Source: Bacilli bacterium (GTDB lineage: Bacteria > Bacillota_I > Bacilli_A > RF39 > UBA660). Taken from it: a stretch of DNA of 13,372 bases. The notes beneath the pieces are model-generated. The model searched no databases, was not told the origin of the DNA, and was given only the letters and a program-made list of their open reading frames with translations. Each line of letters opens with the position of its first letter. Within the stretch, counting starts at the first letter, position 1. Made by a program: the position numbers and the translations under genes. The stretch is from assembly GCA_900772445.1 (NCBI GenBank), contig CAAHEL010000075.1, positions 1 to 13,372 of the forward strand, read 5' to 3'. Shown in pieces: positions 6,625 through 13,350 of this stretch.

Positions 6625-7044
6625 ATGTGTAATAACGAAATGAATACTTGCGAAAATTGTATCTGTGATATTCTTAAGGTTATTTTGTTACTTCAACAAA
6701 GTGTTTGTCAAAATGATAGTTGCTTGGAAACCTGTGATAGAGGTTATTTAGGTCAATCTTGTTCTACATTTTGTAATACTAGACCAATAGTTCTTTATAC
6801 TTGTTCTTCTGGAAGTACACCTTTAGCAATGCCAATATCTAGAGATACTACTGAAACACAAACTTCAACGGTATTCAGATTAGAAAAATTAGATGATTGC
6901 TGTGCTACTTGTAGAGTTTTAACACCAAATACTGATGCATCAGCAACATTTCCTTATATTGCAACAAATTCGTTCTTTACCATCAATTTAAATTGTGTAT
7001 GCATTTTAAGATGTCTTGAAGATACATTCGTTGATACAATATAA
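6625..7044 (+). CDS. cotZ: CotZ/CotY-type spore coat protein
   Basis: The protein has 139 residues, of which 16 are cysteines (at 2, 9, 12, 14, 28, 33, 37, 46, 50, 60, 92, 93, 96, 124, 126 and 130). The conserved core of the CotZ/CotY/ExsY family is recognisable: a Cys-rich N-terminus, FRLEKLDDCCATCRVL (84-99) and FTINLNCVCILRCL (118-131). Family members are outer coat or crust/exosporium proteins made in the mother cell that build disulfide-stabilised two-dimensional lattices on the spore surface. It has no signal peptide, as expected for a mother-cell protein. It is slightly shorter than Bacillus CotZ (about 148). It is monocistronic, with a sporulation-type promoter candidate upstream and a terminator shared with rsmE. 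Which paralogue of the family it corresponds to cannot be settled here. Confidence 0.88.
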   Translation: MCNNEMNTCENCICDILKVILLLQQSVCQNDSCLETCDRGYLGQSCSTFCNTRPIVLYTCSSGSTPLAMPISRDTTETQTSTVFRLEKLDDCCATCRVLTPNTDASATFPYIATNSFFTINLNCVCILRCLEDTFVDTI

Positions 7045-7047
7045 AAT

Positions 7048-7076
7048 AAAAATAGGTGTCAATACCTATTTTTTTT
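7048..7076. terminator. Bidirectional terminator between cotZ and rsmE
   Basis: AAAAATAGGT (7048-7057) and ACCTATTTTT (7064-7073) form a 10-bp stem with a 6-base loop. On the plus strand T continues to 7076 and serves cotZ. On the minus strand the stem is followed by TTTTTATTTT and serves rsmE, whose stop codon (7066-7068) lies inside the stem. One structure therefore ends both convergent genes. Confidence 0.8.
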
Positions 7077-7773
7077 GATTTAAATAATTAATTATACTTG
7101 CTACATAAATACAAGCAGTTTCTACTCTTAAAACTAAATTTCCAAATGATACTAAATTAAAATTATTTTCACTTAAATATTTTTCTTCTTTGGGACTAAT
7201 TCCACCTTCTGGACCAATAACTAATAATATAGAATTATAGTCTTGTTCTAAATAAGAGTTAATTAAGTTATCTTTTTCACTAACAGAACATACTAATTTC
7301 ATATCCACAGAAATATTTACTAAATCTTTTAAATTCATTATTTCGGTTACTGTTGGTACTTCGTATCTTTTTGACTGTTCGCTTGCTTCTTTACAAATCA
7401 TATTCCAACGAAGTAATTTTTTTTCTTCTTTTTTGTTATCTAATTTAACAATACTGCGTTCCATATTTACAGGAATTATTTTAGTTACACCAAGTTCAGT
7501 TAGTTTTTGTAATATTAAGTCCATTTTTTGTTCTTTGACTAATCCTAAAGCCACTATTACTTCTTTTTCTATGTTGTTTCCTTCGGTTACTTCTTCGATT
7601 TTCAAAGTCATATTATCAATGTTTTCTATGGTACAAATATGCAATTGTTTATTATGTACTACTTCAATTTTATCTTGATTTTTCATACGCATTACATTTT
7701 TAATATGATGTATATCTGTGTCATATAATATAAAATTATTGTTTTCTTTATCTTTAGCAAAATATCTTTGCAT
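7066..7773 (-). CDS. rsmE: 16S rRNA (uracil(1498)-N3)-methyltransferase RsmE
   Basis: RsmE methylates N3 of U1498 in helix 44 of 16S rRNA using SAM and belongs to the SPOUT (knotted) methyltransferases. The 235 residues show the PUA-like N-terminus beginning MQRYF, HHIKNVMRM (22-30), KMDLILQKLTELGV (83-96), KEASEQSKR (128-136), the SAM-binding IGPEGG (186-191) and the C-terminal LRVETA (215-220). I start at the ATG at 7773 because MQRYF is the family N-terminus and AAAGGAGG sits 5 bases before it; a GTG 18 bases upstream would swallow that ribosome site. In Bacillus it lies downstream of dnaJ and prmA; here it follows the 126-residue unknown, with 22 bases between, and likely shares its transcript. 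Confidence 0.92.
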   Translation of the reverse strand: MQRYFAKDKENNNFILYDTDIHHIKNVMRMKNQDKIEVVHNKQLHICTIENIDNMTLKIEEVTEGNNIEKEVIVALGLVKEQKMDLILQKLTELGVTKIIPVNMERSIVKLDNKKEEKKLLRWNMICKEASEQSKRYEVPTVTEIMNLKDLVNISVDMKLVCSVSEKDNLINSYLEQDYNSILLVIGPEGGISPKEEKYLSENNFNLVSFGNLVLRVETACIYVASIINYLNQKK

Positions 7774-7795
7774 TATATCCTCCTTTATCACATAA

Positions 7796-8176
7796 TTATC
7801 TTTGTTTTTTACTTCCAGTATTCATTTTATATTCATATAATGTTTCTAATAATTGTTGTTGATAATTAAATATTTCTTTTTTATATTGTTCTAAGTTAAT
7901 TGGAGTAACAGGTTTACCACTTTCTAAATCATTTAAAAATTTTTGATTAATTAATGCTTGTTCTTCTAAAATACTACTTAACTTATCGTTCATAATAGTC
8001 ATTAATTCTTTTCTTGTAGTAATATTTAAAGTTTTTCCATTGTTTGCTAATGCTTTTATATCTTCTTCAGTTAATGGATAGTTTCTATTTATAAAATTAT
8101 GAAGAAATTTACTTAAATCTAAATAATAATCTGCTATTCCTAACTTTTCCATTTCTTCAATACTCTTCTTTTCCAT
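7796..8176 (-). CDS. Hypothetical protein, 126 aa, helical
   Basis: I do not recognise this protein. It has 126 residues, no cysteine, no signal peptide and no membrane segment. It appears almost wholly alpha-helical, with heptad-like stretches near 58-82 and 98-117 (EQYKKEIFNYQQQLLETLYEY) that could form a coiled coil or helical bundle. The C-terminus is basic (KKQR). It has a sigma-A-type promoter just upstream (8193-8221), ribosome site GGTGG and an ATG at 8176. It sits where prmA is found in Bacillus but bears no resemblance to that SAM-dependent methyltransferase. Likely co-transcribed with rsmE. A weak resemblance in style to small cytosolic adaptor proteins does not justify a function. 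Confidence 0.75.
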   Translation of the reverse strand: MEKKSIEEMEKLGIADYYLDLSKFLHNFINRNYPLTEEDIKALANNGKTLNITTRKELMTIMNDKLSSILEEQALINQKFLNDLESGKPVTPINLEQYKKEIFNYQQQLLETLYEYKMNTGSKKQR

Positions 8177-8192
8177 TTATACCACCAAACTA

Positions 8193-8221
8193 ATTATAAC
8201 AAATATTTTATTATCAGTCTA
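8193..8221 (-). promoter_or_regulatory. Sigma-A promoter for the 126-aa gene and rsmE
   Basis: On the minus strand a perfect -10 TATAAT (8193-8198) has a 17-base spacer to TAGACT (8216-8221), matching four of six -35 bases. The start codon lies 16 bases downstream of the -10. No CIRCE-like repeat is present, so this transcript appears uncoupled from HrcA control. Confidence 0.6.
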
Positions 8222-8283
8222 TTAATTTAAGAAAAAAATGGACTTAAATCAAAAGTTGGATAGTTTAAATGATTTTAAATAGA

Positions 8284-8315
8284 AACCTTGTTTCTTATAT
8301 TCAAGAAACAAGGTT
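8284..8315 (-). terminator. Strong hairpin ending the dnaJ operon
   Basis: AACCTTGTTTCTT (8284-8296) and AAGAAACAAGGTT (8303-8315) are perfect complements, giving a 13-bp stem with a 6-base loop. On the minus strand the stem is followed by TCTATTT, an imperfect U-tract, so termination may be incomplete or the stem may mainly protect the 3' end. It lies 16 bases after the dnaJ stop and before the separate promoter of the next gene. Confidence 0.7.
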
Positions 8316-8331
8316 CTTATCAACTAAATAG

Positions 8332-9459
8332 TCATTTAATATTATCCCTAAGAAATTTTTTAAATTTCTTAATAAATGAAGTATTATCAAGTTCGGTATC
8401 TTGTAATTGTTCGAATAATTTTCTTTGTTCTCTATTAATTTTTTCAGGAATAATTACTTTAGTAATAACATACATATCCCCTTTTCTTTTAGAGTTAACA
8501 TTTTCTATACCTTTAGAACGTAATCTTAATTTATCTCCGTTTTGTGTTCCTTCAGGAATTGTTAAGAATACATTACCGTATAAAGTTGGTATTTCTTTTT
8601 TACATCCTAAAACAGCATCAGTAATAGTAAGTGGAACTTCTAAATATATATCATCATCTACTCTTTTATAGTATTCGTGATCTCTTACCGTAAATTCAAT
8701 ATATAAATCACCGTTTCTTCCACCATTTTGTCCTACTTCACCTTTTCCTTGAAGTCTTAATCTATTATCTGTATCTATTCCAGCAGGTACTGTTACAGTA
8801 ATTGTTTTATTATTTTTAACTTTACCAGTACCACGGCATTTAGTACATTTCTTTTCAAAAGAATTTCCTGTTCCATTACAATAAGGACAAGTTGTTTTAC
8901 TTAAGAAACTACCAAACATAGTTCTTTGTTCTGAAGTTATTACACCAGAACCGTGACAATTACTACAAGTAGTTTTATTAAAACCACCATCACCATTACA
9001 TTCATCGCAATCTTCGACTACATCAACATTTATATCTTTTTTACAACCAAATGCAGCTTCTTCAAAATCAATAGTCATTCTATATAAAATATCATTTCCT
9101 CTAGTTGCTCTATTTGATTTTCTTCTTGAACCACTAGAAAATCCCATTCCACCAAGAATATCTTCGAAGATATCAGACATATCAGACATATTACCAAAAT
9201 CAAAACCTTCAAAGCCTGAAAAACCGCCTTGATTATTTGAAAATGCATTATGTCCAAATTGATCATATTGTTTTCTTTTATTAGCATCTGATAATACGGC
9301 ATATGCTTCTTGTGCTTCTTTAAATTTTTCAGCAGCATTTTCTTCTTTAGATACATCTGGATGATATTTCTTTGCTAATTTTCTAAAAGCACTTTTTATT
9401 TCTTCTTCAGTAGCATTTTTATCTACACCAAGCACTTCATAATAATCTCTTTTATTCAT
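8332..9459 (-). CDS. dnaJ: Chaperone protein DnaJ (Hsp40)
   Basis: DnaJ delivers unfolded proteins to DnaK and stimulates its ATPase. All type-I domains are present in 375 residues: the J domain (4-70) with HPD at 33-35, a Gly/Phe-rich region (about 74-110), four zinc-binding CxxCxGxG repeats (CDECNGDG 151, CSNCHGSG 165, CPYCNGTG 191, CTKCRGTG 205), then the two substrate-binding barrels and a dimerising C-terminus. The ATG at 9459 is supported by AAAGGATG upstream. It is the last gene of the hrcA operon, separated from dnaK by 61 bases holding a hairpin, which may lower DnaJ output relative to DnaK. No unusual residues are seen. Confidence 0.97.
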   Translation of the reverse strand: MNKRDYYEVLGVDKNATEEEIKSAFRKLAKKYHPDVSKEENAAEKFKEAQEAYAVLSDANKRKQYDQFGHNAFSNNQGGFSGFEGFDFGNMSDMSDIFEDILGGMGFSSGSRRKSNRATRGNDILYRMTIDFEEAAFGCKKDINVDVVEDCDECNGDGGFNKTTCSNCHGSGVITSEQRTMFGSFLSKTTCPYCNGTGNSFEKKCTKCRGTGKVKNNKTITVTVPAGIDTDNRLRLQGKGEVGQNGGRNGDLYIEFTVRDHEYYKRVDDDIYLEVPLTITDAVLGCKKEIPTLYGNVFLTIPEGTQNGDKLRLRSKGIENVNSKRKGDMYVITKVIIPEKINREQRKLFEQLQDTELDNTSFIKKFKKFLRDNIK

Positions 9460-9486
9460 ACTTCGTACATCCTTTCGTTTATTTTT

Positions 9487-9516
9487 CTAGAAAGAAGTTC
9501 TAGTTTCCTAGAACTT
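9487..9516 (-). promoter_or_regulatory. Intercistronic hairpin(s) between dnaK and dnaJ
   Basis: In the minus-strand transcript AAGTTCTAG and CTAGAACTT (9508-9516 and 9495-9503) form a perfect 9-bp stem capped by a GAAA tetraloop, starting four bases after the dnaK stop. The 3' arm can instead pair as CTAGAA/TTCTAG (9487-9503) with a CTTCT loop, so the two structures exclude one another. Only a weak U-tract (CTTTCT) follows. It may attenuate transcription into dnaJ, stabilise the dnaK 3' end or be a processing site. Confidence 0.6.
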
Positions 9517-9520
9517 TTTT

Positions 9521-11350
9521 CTATTTTTCTTCGAATTCTGCATCTACAGCGTCATCATCAGATTTTTTATTTTCTTTTTCTGAAGAAGTTTCATTAGTAT
9601 CAGTATTTTGTCCTTGTTTTGCTGCTTCTTCATATACTTTAGTTGCTAATTCATTTGCTTTAGTTAATAATTCATCTTTTGCTTTCTTGATTTCTTCGAT
9701 ATTGTTTCCTTCTAGTGCTTTTTTAGTTTTGTCTATTAATTTTTCTGTTTCAGATTTTTCACTATCAGTAATTTTATCTCCAAGATCTTTAATTGCTTTT
9801 TCAGTCATTAATACAACTTGTTCTGCATCATTTTTAGCATCTGCTTCTTCTTTCTTTTTAGCATCTGCTTCTTTATTTGCTTCTGCTTCTTTCATCATCT
9901 TATCTATTTCTTCATCTGTTAGCGTATTTGTTGCAGTAATTGTAATTGATTGTTCTTTGTTTGTTCCTAAATCTTTTGCTTTTACATTAACAATACCATT
10001 AGCATCTATATCAAATGTAACTTCAATTTGTGGTACTCCTCTAGGTGCTGGTGGAATATTTGCAAGTTGGAATCTTCCTAAAGTCTTATTATCTGCAGCC
10101 ATTGGTCTTTCACCTTGTAATACGTGAATGTCAACAGCAGGTTGATTATCTGCTGCAGTTGAGAATACTTGACTCTTGCTTGCTGGGATAGTAGTATTTC
10201 TTTCAATTAATACAGTCATTACACCACCAAGTGTTTCAATACCAAGTGATAATGGTGTTACATCTAGTAATACGATATCATTTACTTCACCAGTTAATAC
10301 ACCACCTTGAATTGCAGCACCCATTGCTACTACTTCATCAGGATTTACTCCTTTATGTGGTTCTTGACCTAATTCTTTCTTAATTAATTCTTGTACGCAA
10401 GGAATACGAGTTGAACCTCCAACTAAAATTACTTTATCTAAATCACTTGCTTTTAATTTAGCATCTTTCATTGCTTTTCTTACTGGTTCTAATGTTGATT
10501 CAACTAAATCTCTAATTAAATCTTCAAATTTTGCTCTTGTTAATGTAGTTTCTAAATGTAATGGTCCATCTTCACCTTGAGATATGAATGGTAATGAAAT
10601 TTGAGTGGTTGTTACTCCTGATAAATCTTTCTTTGCTTTTTCAGCAGCATCTTTTAATCTTTGCATTGCCATTTTATCTTTACTTAAATCAATACCATTT
10701 TCTTTCTTGAATTGATCTTTTAAGTATTCTACAATTCTTTCATCGAAGTCATCACCACCAAGTTTATTATTACCAGCAGTTGCTTTTACTTCGAATACTC
10801 CATCTCCTAGTTCTAGAATAGATACATCGAATGTTCCACCACCAAGGTCATAAACTAAAATTGTTTGTGTTTTATCTTGTTTATCTAAACCATATGCTAA
10901 TGCTGCAGCGGTTGGTTCATTAATTATTCTTTCTACTTCAAGTCCAGCGATTTTACCAGCATTCTTAGTTGCTTGTCTTTGAGCGTCATTAAAGTATGCA
11001 GGAACTGTAATAACTGCTTTTGTTACTTTTTCTCCTAAATAACTTTCAGCATAATCTTTCATATAAGATAGTATCATTGCAGATATTTCTTCAGGTGTAT
11101 ATTCTTTACCTGCTGCTTCTACTTTTTTATCACTACCCATTAATCTCTTTATTGAACTAATTGTATCCTTATTAGTTACCATTTGTCTTTTAGCGGCATC
11201 CCCAACGATTCTTTCACCATTTTTAAATGCTACTACTGATGGAGTTGTTCTTCCACCTTCTGGATTAGGGATAACTTTTGCTTCCCCTGCTTCCAAAACT
11301 GATACACAACTATTTGTTGTACCTAAGTCAATACCTATAATTTTACTCAT
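9521..11350 (-). CDS. dnaK: Chaperone protein DnaK (Hsp70)
   Basis: The ATP-dependent Hsp70 chaperone, 609 residues, of the shorter Gram-positive type. The nucleotide-binding domain shows the phosphate loop IGIDLGTTNS (5-14), NEPTAAALAYG, DLGGGTFDVS and LVGGSTRIP. The linker region reads LLDVTPLSLGIET, followed by the substrate-binding beta domain, the helical lid, and a disordered acidic tail ending in DAEFEEK. Two ATGs are possible. The second (11350) gives the family N-terminus MSKIIGIDLG and has AAGGAG 10 bases away, whereas the first, at 11359, lies almost on top of that site. The preceding small gene stops at 11356, six bases upstream of the chosen start. Transcribed from the CIRCE-controlled hrcA promoter. 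Confidence 0.97.
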   Translation of the reverse strand: MSKIIGIDLGTTNSCVSVLEAGEAKVIPNPEGGRTTPSVVAFKNGERIVGDAAKRQMVTNKDTISSIKRLMGSDKKVEAAGKEYTPEEISAMILSYMKDYAESYLGEKVTKAVITVPAYFNDAQRQATKNAGKIAGLEVERIINEPTAAALAYGLDKQDKTQTILVYDLGGGTFDVSILELGDGVFEVKATAGNNKLGGDDFDERIVEYLKDQFKKENGIDLSKDKMAMQRLKDAAEKAKKDLSGVTTTQISLPFISQGEDGPLHLETTLTRAKFEDLIRDLVESTLEPVRKAMKDAKLKASDLDKVILVGGSTRIPCVQELIKKELGQEPHKGVNPDEVVAMGAAIQGGVLTGEVNDIVLLDVTPLSLGIETLGGVMTVLIERNTTIPASKSQVFSTAADNQPAVDIHVLQGERPMAADNKTLGRFQLANIPPAPRGVPQIEVTFDIDANGIVNVKAKDLGTNKEQSITITATNTLTDEEIDKMMKEAEANKEADAKKKEEADAKNDAEQVVLMTEKAIKDLGDKITDSEKSETEKLIDKTKKALEGNNIEEIKKAKDELLTKANELATKVYEEAAKQGQNTDTNETSSEKENKKSDDDAVDAEFEEK

Positions 11351-11355
11351 ATTTA

Positions 11356-11679
11356 TCATTCTCCTTTTCTTTCATTTTCTCTTCGTGTAATCATATCACG
11401 TTTAACTTTCTTTTTAACATAAGTTTGTTGTTCTTGATTTAGCATTCTAAATTCATTAATATCAATATTTTCTATATAATCAAATATTTCTTCATAAGTT
11501 TTGCCATTACTTATTTGTTCGATTACTTTCATATACATTGCTAGTTGACACTCTGAAACTCCTTGTTCCCTAGAAAATCTTATATCTTCGATAGTTGGTG
11601 TATAATCTTTATAATCGCTCATACTAAGCACTATGGAATATAGTAAGGATTTATTTCTTATCTTTTCATTATTATTCAT
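11356..11679 (-). CDS. Uncharacterised 107-aa protein between grpE and dnaK
   Basis: I do not recognise a family. The protein has 107 residues, no signal or membrane segment and one cysteine (in SECQLAMY). It is predicted mostly helical, with an acidic middle and a strongly basic end (KKKVKRDMITRRENERKGE). Its ATG overlaps the grpE stop (TAATG at 11677-11681) and its TGA lies within the dnaK ribosome-site region, so it is translationally embedded in the operon. It must be made in the same heat-shock transcript under CIRCE control. The upstream ribosome site is weak, which fits coupling to grpE. Most Bacillota have grpE directly followed by dnaK, so this is an insertion relative to the usual order. 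A role connected with DnaK/GrpE is suggested only by position. It is not a DnaJ-like protein: there is no HPD motif. Confidence 0.8.
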   Translation of the reverse strand: MNNNEKIRNKSLLYSIVLSMSDYKDYTPTIEDIRFSREQGVSECQLAMYMKVIEQISNGKTYEEIFDYIENIDINEFRMLNQEQQTYVKKKVKRDMITRRENERKGE

Positions 11680-12239
11680 TACTCACTTACCTTTACCATA
11701 CTTGGTCTAATTACTTTATCTTTGTATGTATATCCTTTTTGAAGAACTTCAATTACTATTCCGGAATTTACACCCTCAACTTTATCAGTTAATATTGCCT
11801 GATGATAAGTAGGGTCAAATTCTTTGTTTAAACAAACTATTTCTTTTACTTCAAATTTTTCTAGTAAGTTTTTAATTTGAACGTATATCATTTTAAAACC
11901 TTCTAGGAATTTTGAAACTTCATCTTCTAAATTATCATCATCCATATTTATTGCTCTTTCAATATTATCTAGTATTGGTAAGAAACCTACTATTATATCT
12001 TCTTCAGCATATTTTAATAGTCTACTTGTTTCTTCTTCTTTTCTTCTTTTAAAATTAATTAATTCTGCTTGATTCCTAAGAAGAGCATCTTCTAATTTTT
12101 TTATTTTTTCTTCTTGTTCATTATTATTTACACATTCACAATTATCATTACATTTTTCTTCTTCAGTACAATTACATTCTCCATTGCAATTACATTTTTC
12201 TTCTATATTTTCATCTTTTTTCTTTTTCTCGTTTTTCAT
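11679..12239 (-). CDS. grpE: Nucleotide exchange factor GrpE with Cys-rich N-terminus
   Basis: GrpE dimerises and ejects ADP from DnaK. The core is typical: a long coiled coil (about 40-90) with ALLRNQAELINFKRRKEEE, then ILDNIERAI and the C-terminal beta domain with FDPTYHQAIL and GYTYKDKVIRPSMV. The total of 186 residues is normal. The unusual part is the N-terminus: residues 16-36 contain seven cysteines as C-N-C-x3-C-N-C-x5-C-x3-C-E-C among acidic residues and Asn, a pattern like a small metal-binding loop. Usual GrpE N-termini are acidic and disordered. The ATG at 12239 is chosen because GGAG lies six bases upstream; an ATG four codons earlier has no such site. It starts 24 bases after hrcA and overlaps orf107 by TAATG. 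Confidence 0.95.
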   Translation of the reverse strand: MKNEKKKKDENIEEKCNCNGECNCTEEEKCNDNCECVNNNEQEEKIKKLEDALLRNQAELINFKRRKEEETSRLLKYAEEDIIVGFLPILDNIERAINMDDDNLEDEVSKFLEGFKMIYVQIKNLLEKFEVKEIVCLNKEFDPTYHQAILTDKVEGVNSGIVIEVLQKGYTYKDKVIRPSMVKVSE

Positions 12240-12263
12240 TTCAATCTCCATTTCTTTAAGATT

Positions 12264-13262
12264 TTATTCTTTGTTTTCAATATTAGACTTAATATAATCT
12301 AGCATACTAACTACTCTTTCATATTCCATTCTCTTTGGTCCAATTATAGCAATAGTTTTTTCTTCACCATTACAATTATATTTAGTCTTAATTATCGCTA
12401 CATCATCTGATATTTCACTTTCGGAACCTATATAAATATTTATTCCTTCATCATCATTAGTCATTTTGCTAATATTAGGTATGTTTTCAAATTTATTTAA
12501 TACTTCTTTTGCCTTTTCCATATCAGAAAATTCAGGTTGCTTTAAGAAATTATTTCTTCCCACAAATTTTACTTCACTTGTTTTATTAGTAAATTCTGAA
12601 AAAGCATCATAGAAAGCATTATATAATATATCGTGTTGTTTAACATATTTACCTATTATTGGTTTTACTTCATATTCTAGTTTTTCACTAACTTCATCAA
12701 TTGGTGTTCCAACAATTAATTTATTGATTAATTCAACAGTCTTTTTTACTTCCTCAGTAGATATAGTATTAGGTAAGCTTAAATTTTTGTGTTCTACATA
12801 TCCTTTATCAGTTATAACTAATGTTAGAATATTATTTTCATCTAAAGGAACTATTTCTACTTTTTTTAATCTATTTTCTTTAGAAGTTTTTCCTAACACC
12901 ACTGATGTATAATTAGTAACTTCACTTATTAATTCAATACTCTTCTTTATAGTATCACTTAAATCTAGAGCATTATTTCTAAATATTGTTTGAAGTTTTA
13001 ACATATCTTCACCAGTCATATCCTTTGGCTCCATCAAATTATCAACATAATATTTATATCCTATTTCACTAGGAATTCTACCTGAAGCAAAATGATTTTT
13101 TTCAAGCATTTTTAATTCTTCTAGAATTACCATTTCATTTCTTATAGTTGCTGAAGAACAATTCAGTTGTTTACAAATATGATTTGAACTTACTGGTTTA
13201 GCGGTTTTTATGTATTCTTCGACTATTTCTTTTAATATTTCTTTTTGTCTATTTGTTATCAA
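12264..13262 (-). CDS. hrcA: Heat-inducible transcription repressor HrcA
   Basis: HrcA binds CIRCE operators and represses the class I heat-shock genes; its activity depends on GroEL in studied species. The 332 residues show the N-terminal winged helix (1-75) with LNCSSATIRNEM as recognition segment and the signature ASGRIPSEIGYKYYVDNL (59-76), a GAF-like middle, and the C-terminal IGPKRMEYERVVSMLDYI. The start is taken as TTG at 13262, giving MITNRQKEIL, with AAGGAAGTGG upstream. A further in-frame TTG at 13289 would put nine extra residues inside the CIRCE operator and remove the ribosome site, so it is rejected. First gene of the operon and autoregulated by the two CIRCE elements before it. 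Confidence 0.95.
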   Translation of the reverse strand: MITNRQKEILKEIVEEYIKTAKPVSSNHICKQLNCSSATIRNEMVILEELKMLEKNHFASGRIPSEIGYKYYVDNLMEPKDMTGEDMLKLQTIFRNNALDLSDTIKKSIELISEVTNYTSVVLGKTSKENRLKKVEIVPLDENNILTLVITDKGYVEHKNLSLPNTISTEEVKKTVELINKLIVGTPIDEVSEKLEYEVKPIIGKYVKQHDILYNAFYDAFSEFTNKTSEVKFVGRNNFLKQPEFSDMEKAKEVLNKFENIPNISKMTNDDEGINIYIGSESEISDDVAIIKTKYNCNGEEKTIAIIGPKRMEYERVVSMLDYIKSNIENKE

Positions 13263-13276
13263 TACTACCACTTCCT

Positions 13277-13303
13277 TTAGCAATACCAATTTATGAATGC
13301 TAA
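13277..13303 (-). promoter_or_regulatory. CIRCE operator 1, at the transcription start
   Basis: On the minus strand TTAGCATTC, nine bases, TATTGCTAA. This is the CIRCE layout (TTAGCACTC-N9-GAGTGCTAA) with the outer TTAGCA/TGCTAA halves perfect and inner bases degenerate. It begins 4 bases after the -10 and ends just before the hrcA ribosome site, so HrcA bound here would block transcription start. Confidence 0.9.
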
Positions 13304-13307
13304 ATTA

Positions 13308-13336
13308 ATTATATTACTACTTATTAGCAATGTCAA
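13308..13336 (-). promoter_or_regulatory. Consensus sigma-A promoter of the hrcA-grpE-dnaK-dnaJ operon
   Basis: On the minus strand TTGACA (13331-13336), a 17-base spacer and TATAAT (13308-13313): a perfect match in both boxes and spacing. Upstream of the -35 is an A-rich tract (UP-like). Such a strong promoter needs tight repression, which the two CIRCE sites over and beside it supply. The initiation point is expected near 13301. Confidence 0.93.
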
Positions 13337-13350
13337 TAGTTTTTTGCTAA
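13324..13350 (-). promoter_or_regulatory. CIRCE operator 2, overlapping the -35
   Basis: On the minus strand TTAGCAAAA, nine bases, CATTGCTAA. The outer TTAGCA and TGCTAA halves are perfect and spaced by 15 bases exactly as in CIRCE; the inner trinucleotides are poor. It covers the TTGACA box completely. Its centre is 47 bp from the centre of operator 1, about 4.5 helical turns. Confidence 0.75.

Noticed and set aside
6625..7044. Cys-rich protein as a metallothionein or keratin-like unknown
   Set aside because: The order of FRLEKLDDCCATCR and FTINLNCVC blocks matches CotZ/CotY spore coat proteins much better.
7796..8176. 126-aa protein as a prmA remnant
   Set aside because: No glycine-rich SAM-binding motif, wrong composition and length; it looks like an intact small helical protein with its own start signals.
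8288..8671. Plus-strand open frame opposite the dnaJ end
   Set aside because: Antisense to a certain gene, begins inside the terminator hairpin, and resembles no protein.
9075..9356. Alternative minus-strand frame within dnaJ
   Set aside because: Out-of-frame overlap with the J and zinc domains of a clearly intact dnaJ; no start signal.
9687..10127. Long plus-strand open frame opposite dnaK
   Set aside because: It is a Ser/Leu/Phe-rich shadow of the dnaK coding strand with no ribosome site and no recognisable domain.
13263..13289. Upstream TTG start for HrcA giving nine extra residues
   Set aside because: These codons lie in the CIRCE operator and the ribosome binding site; the TTG at 13262 gives the family N-terminus with a proper Shine-Dalgarno.
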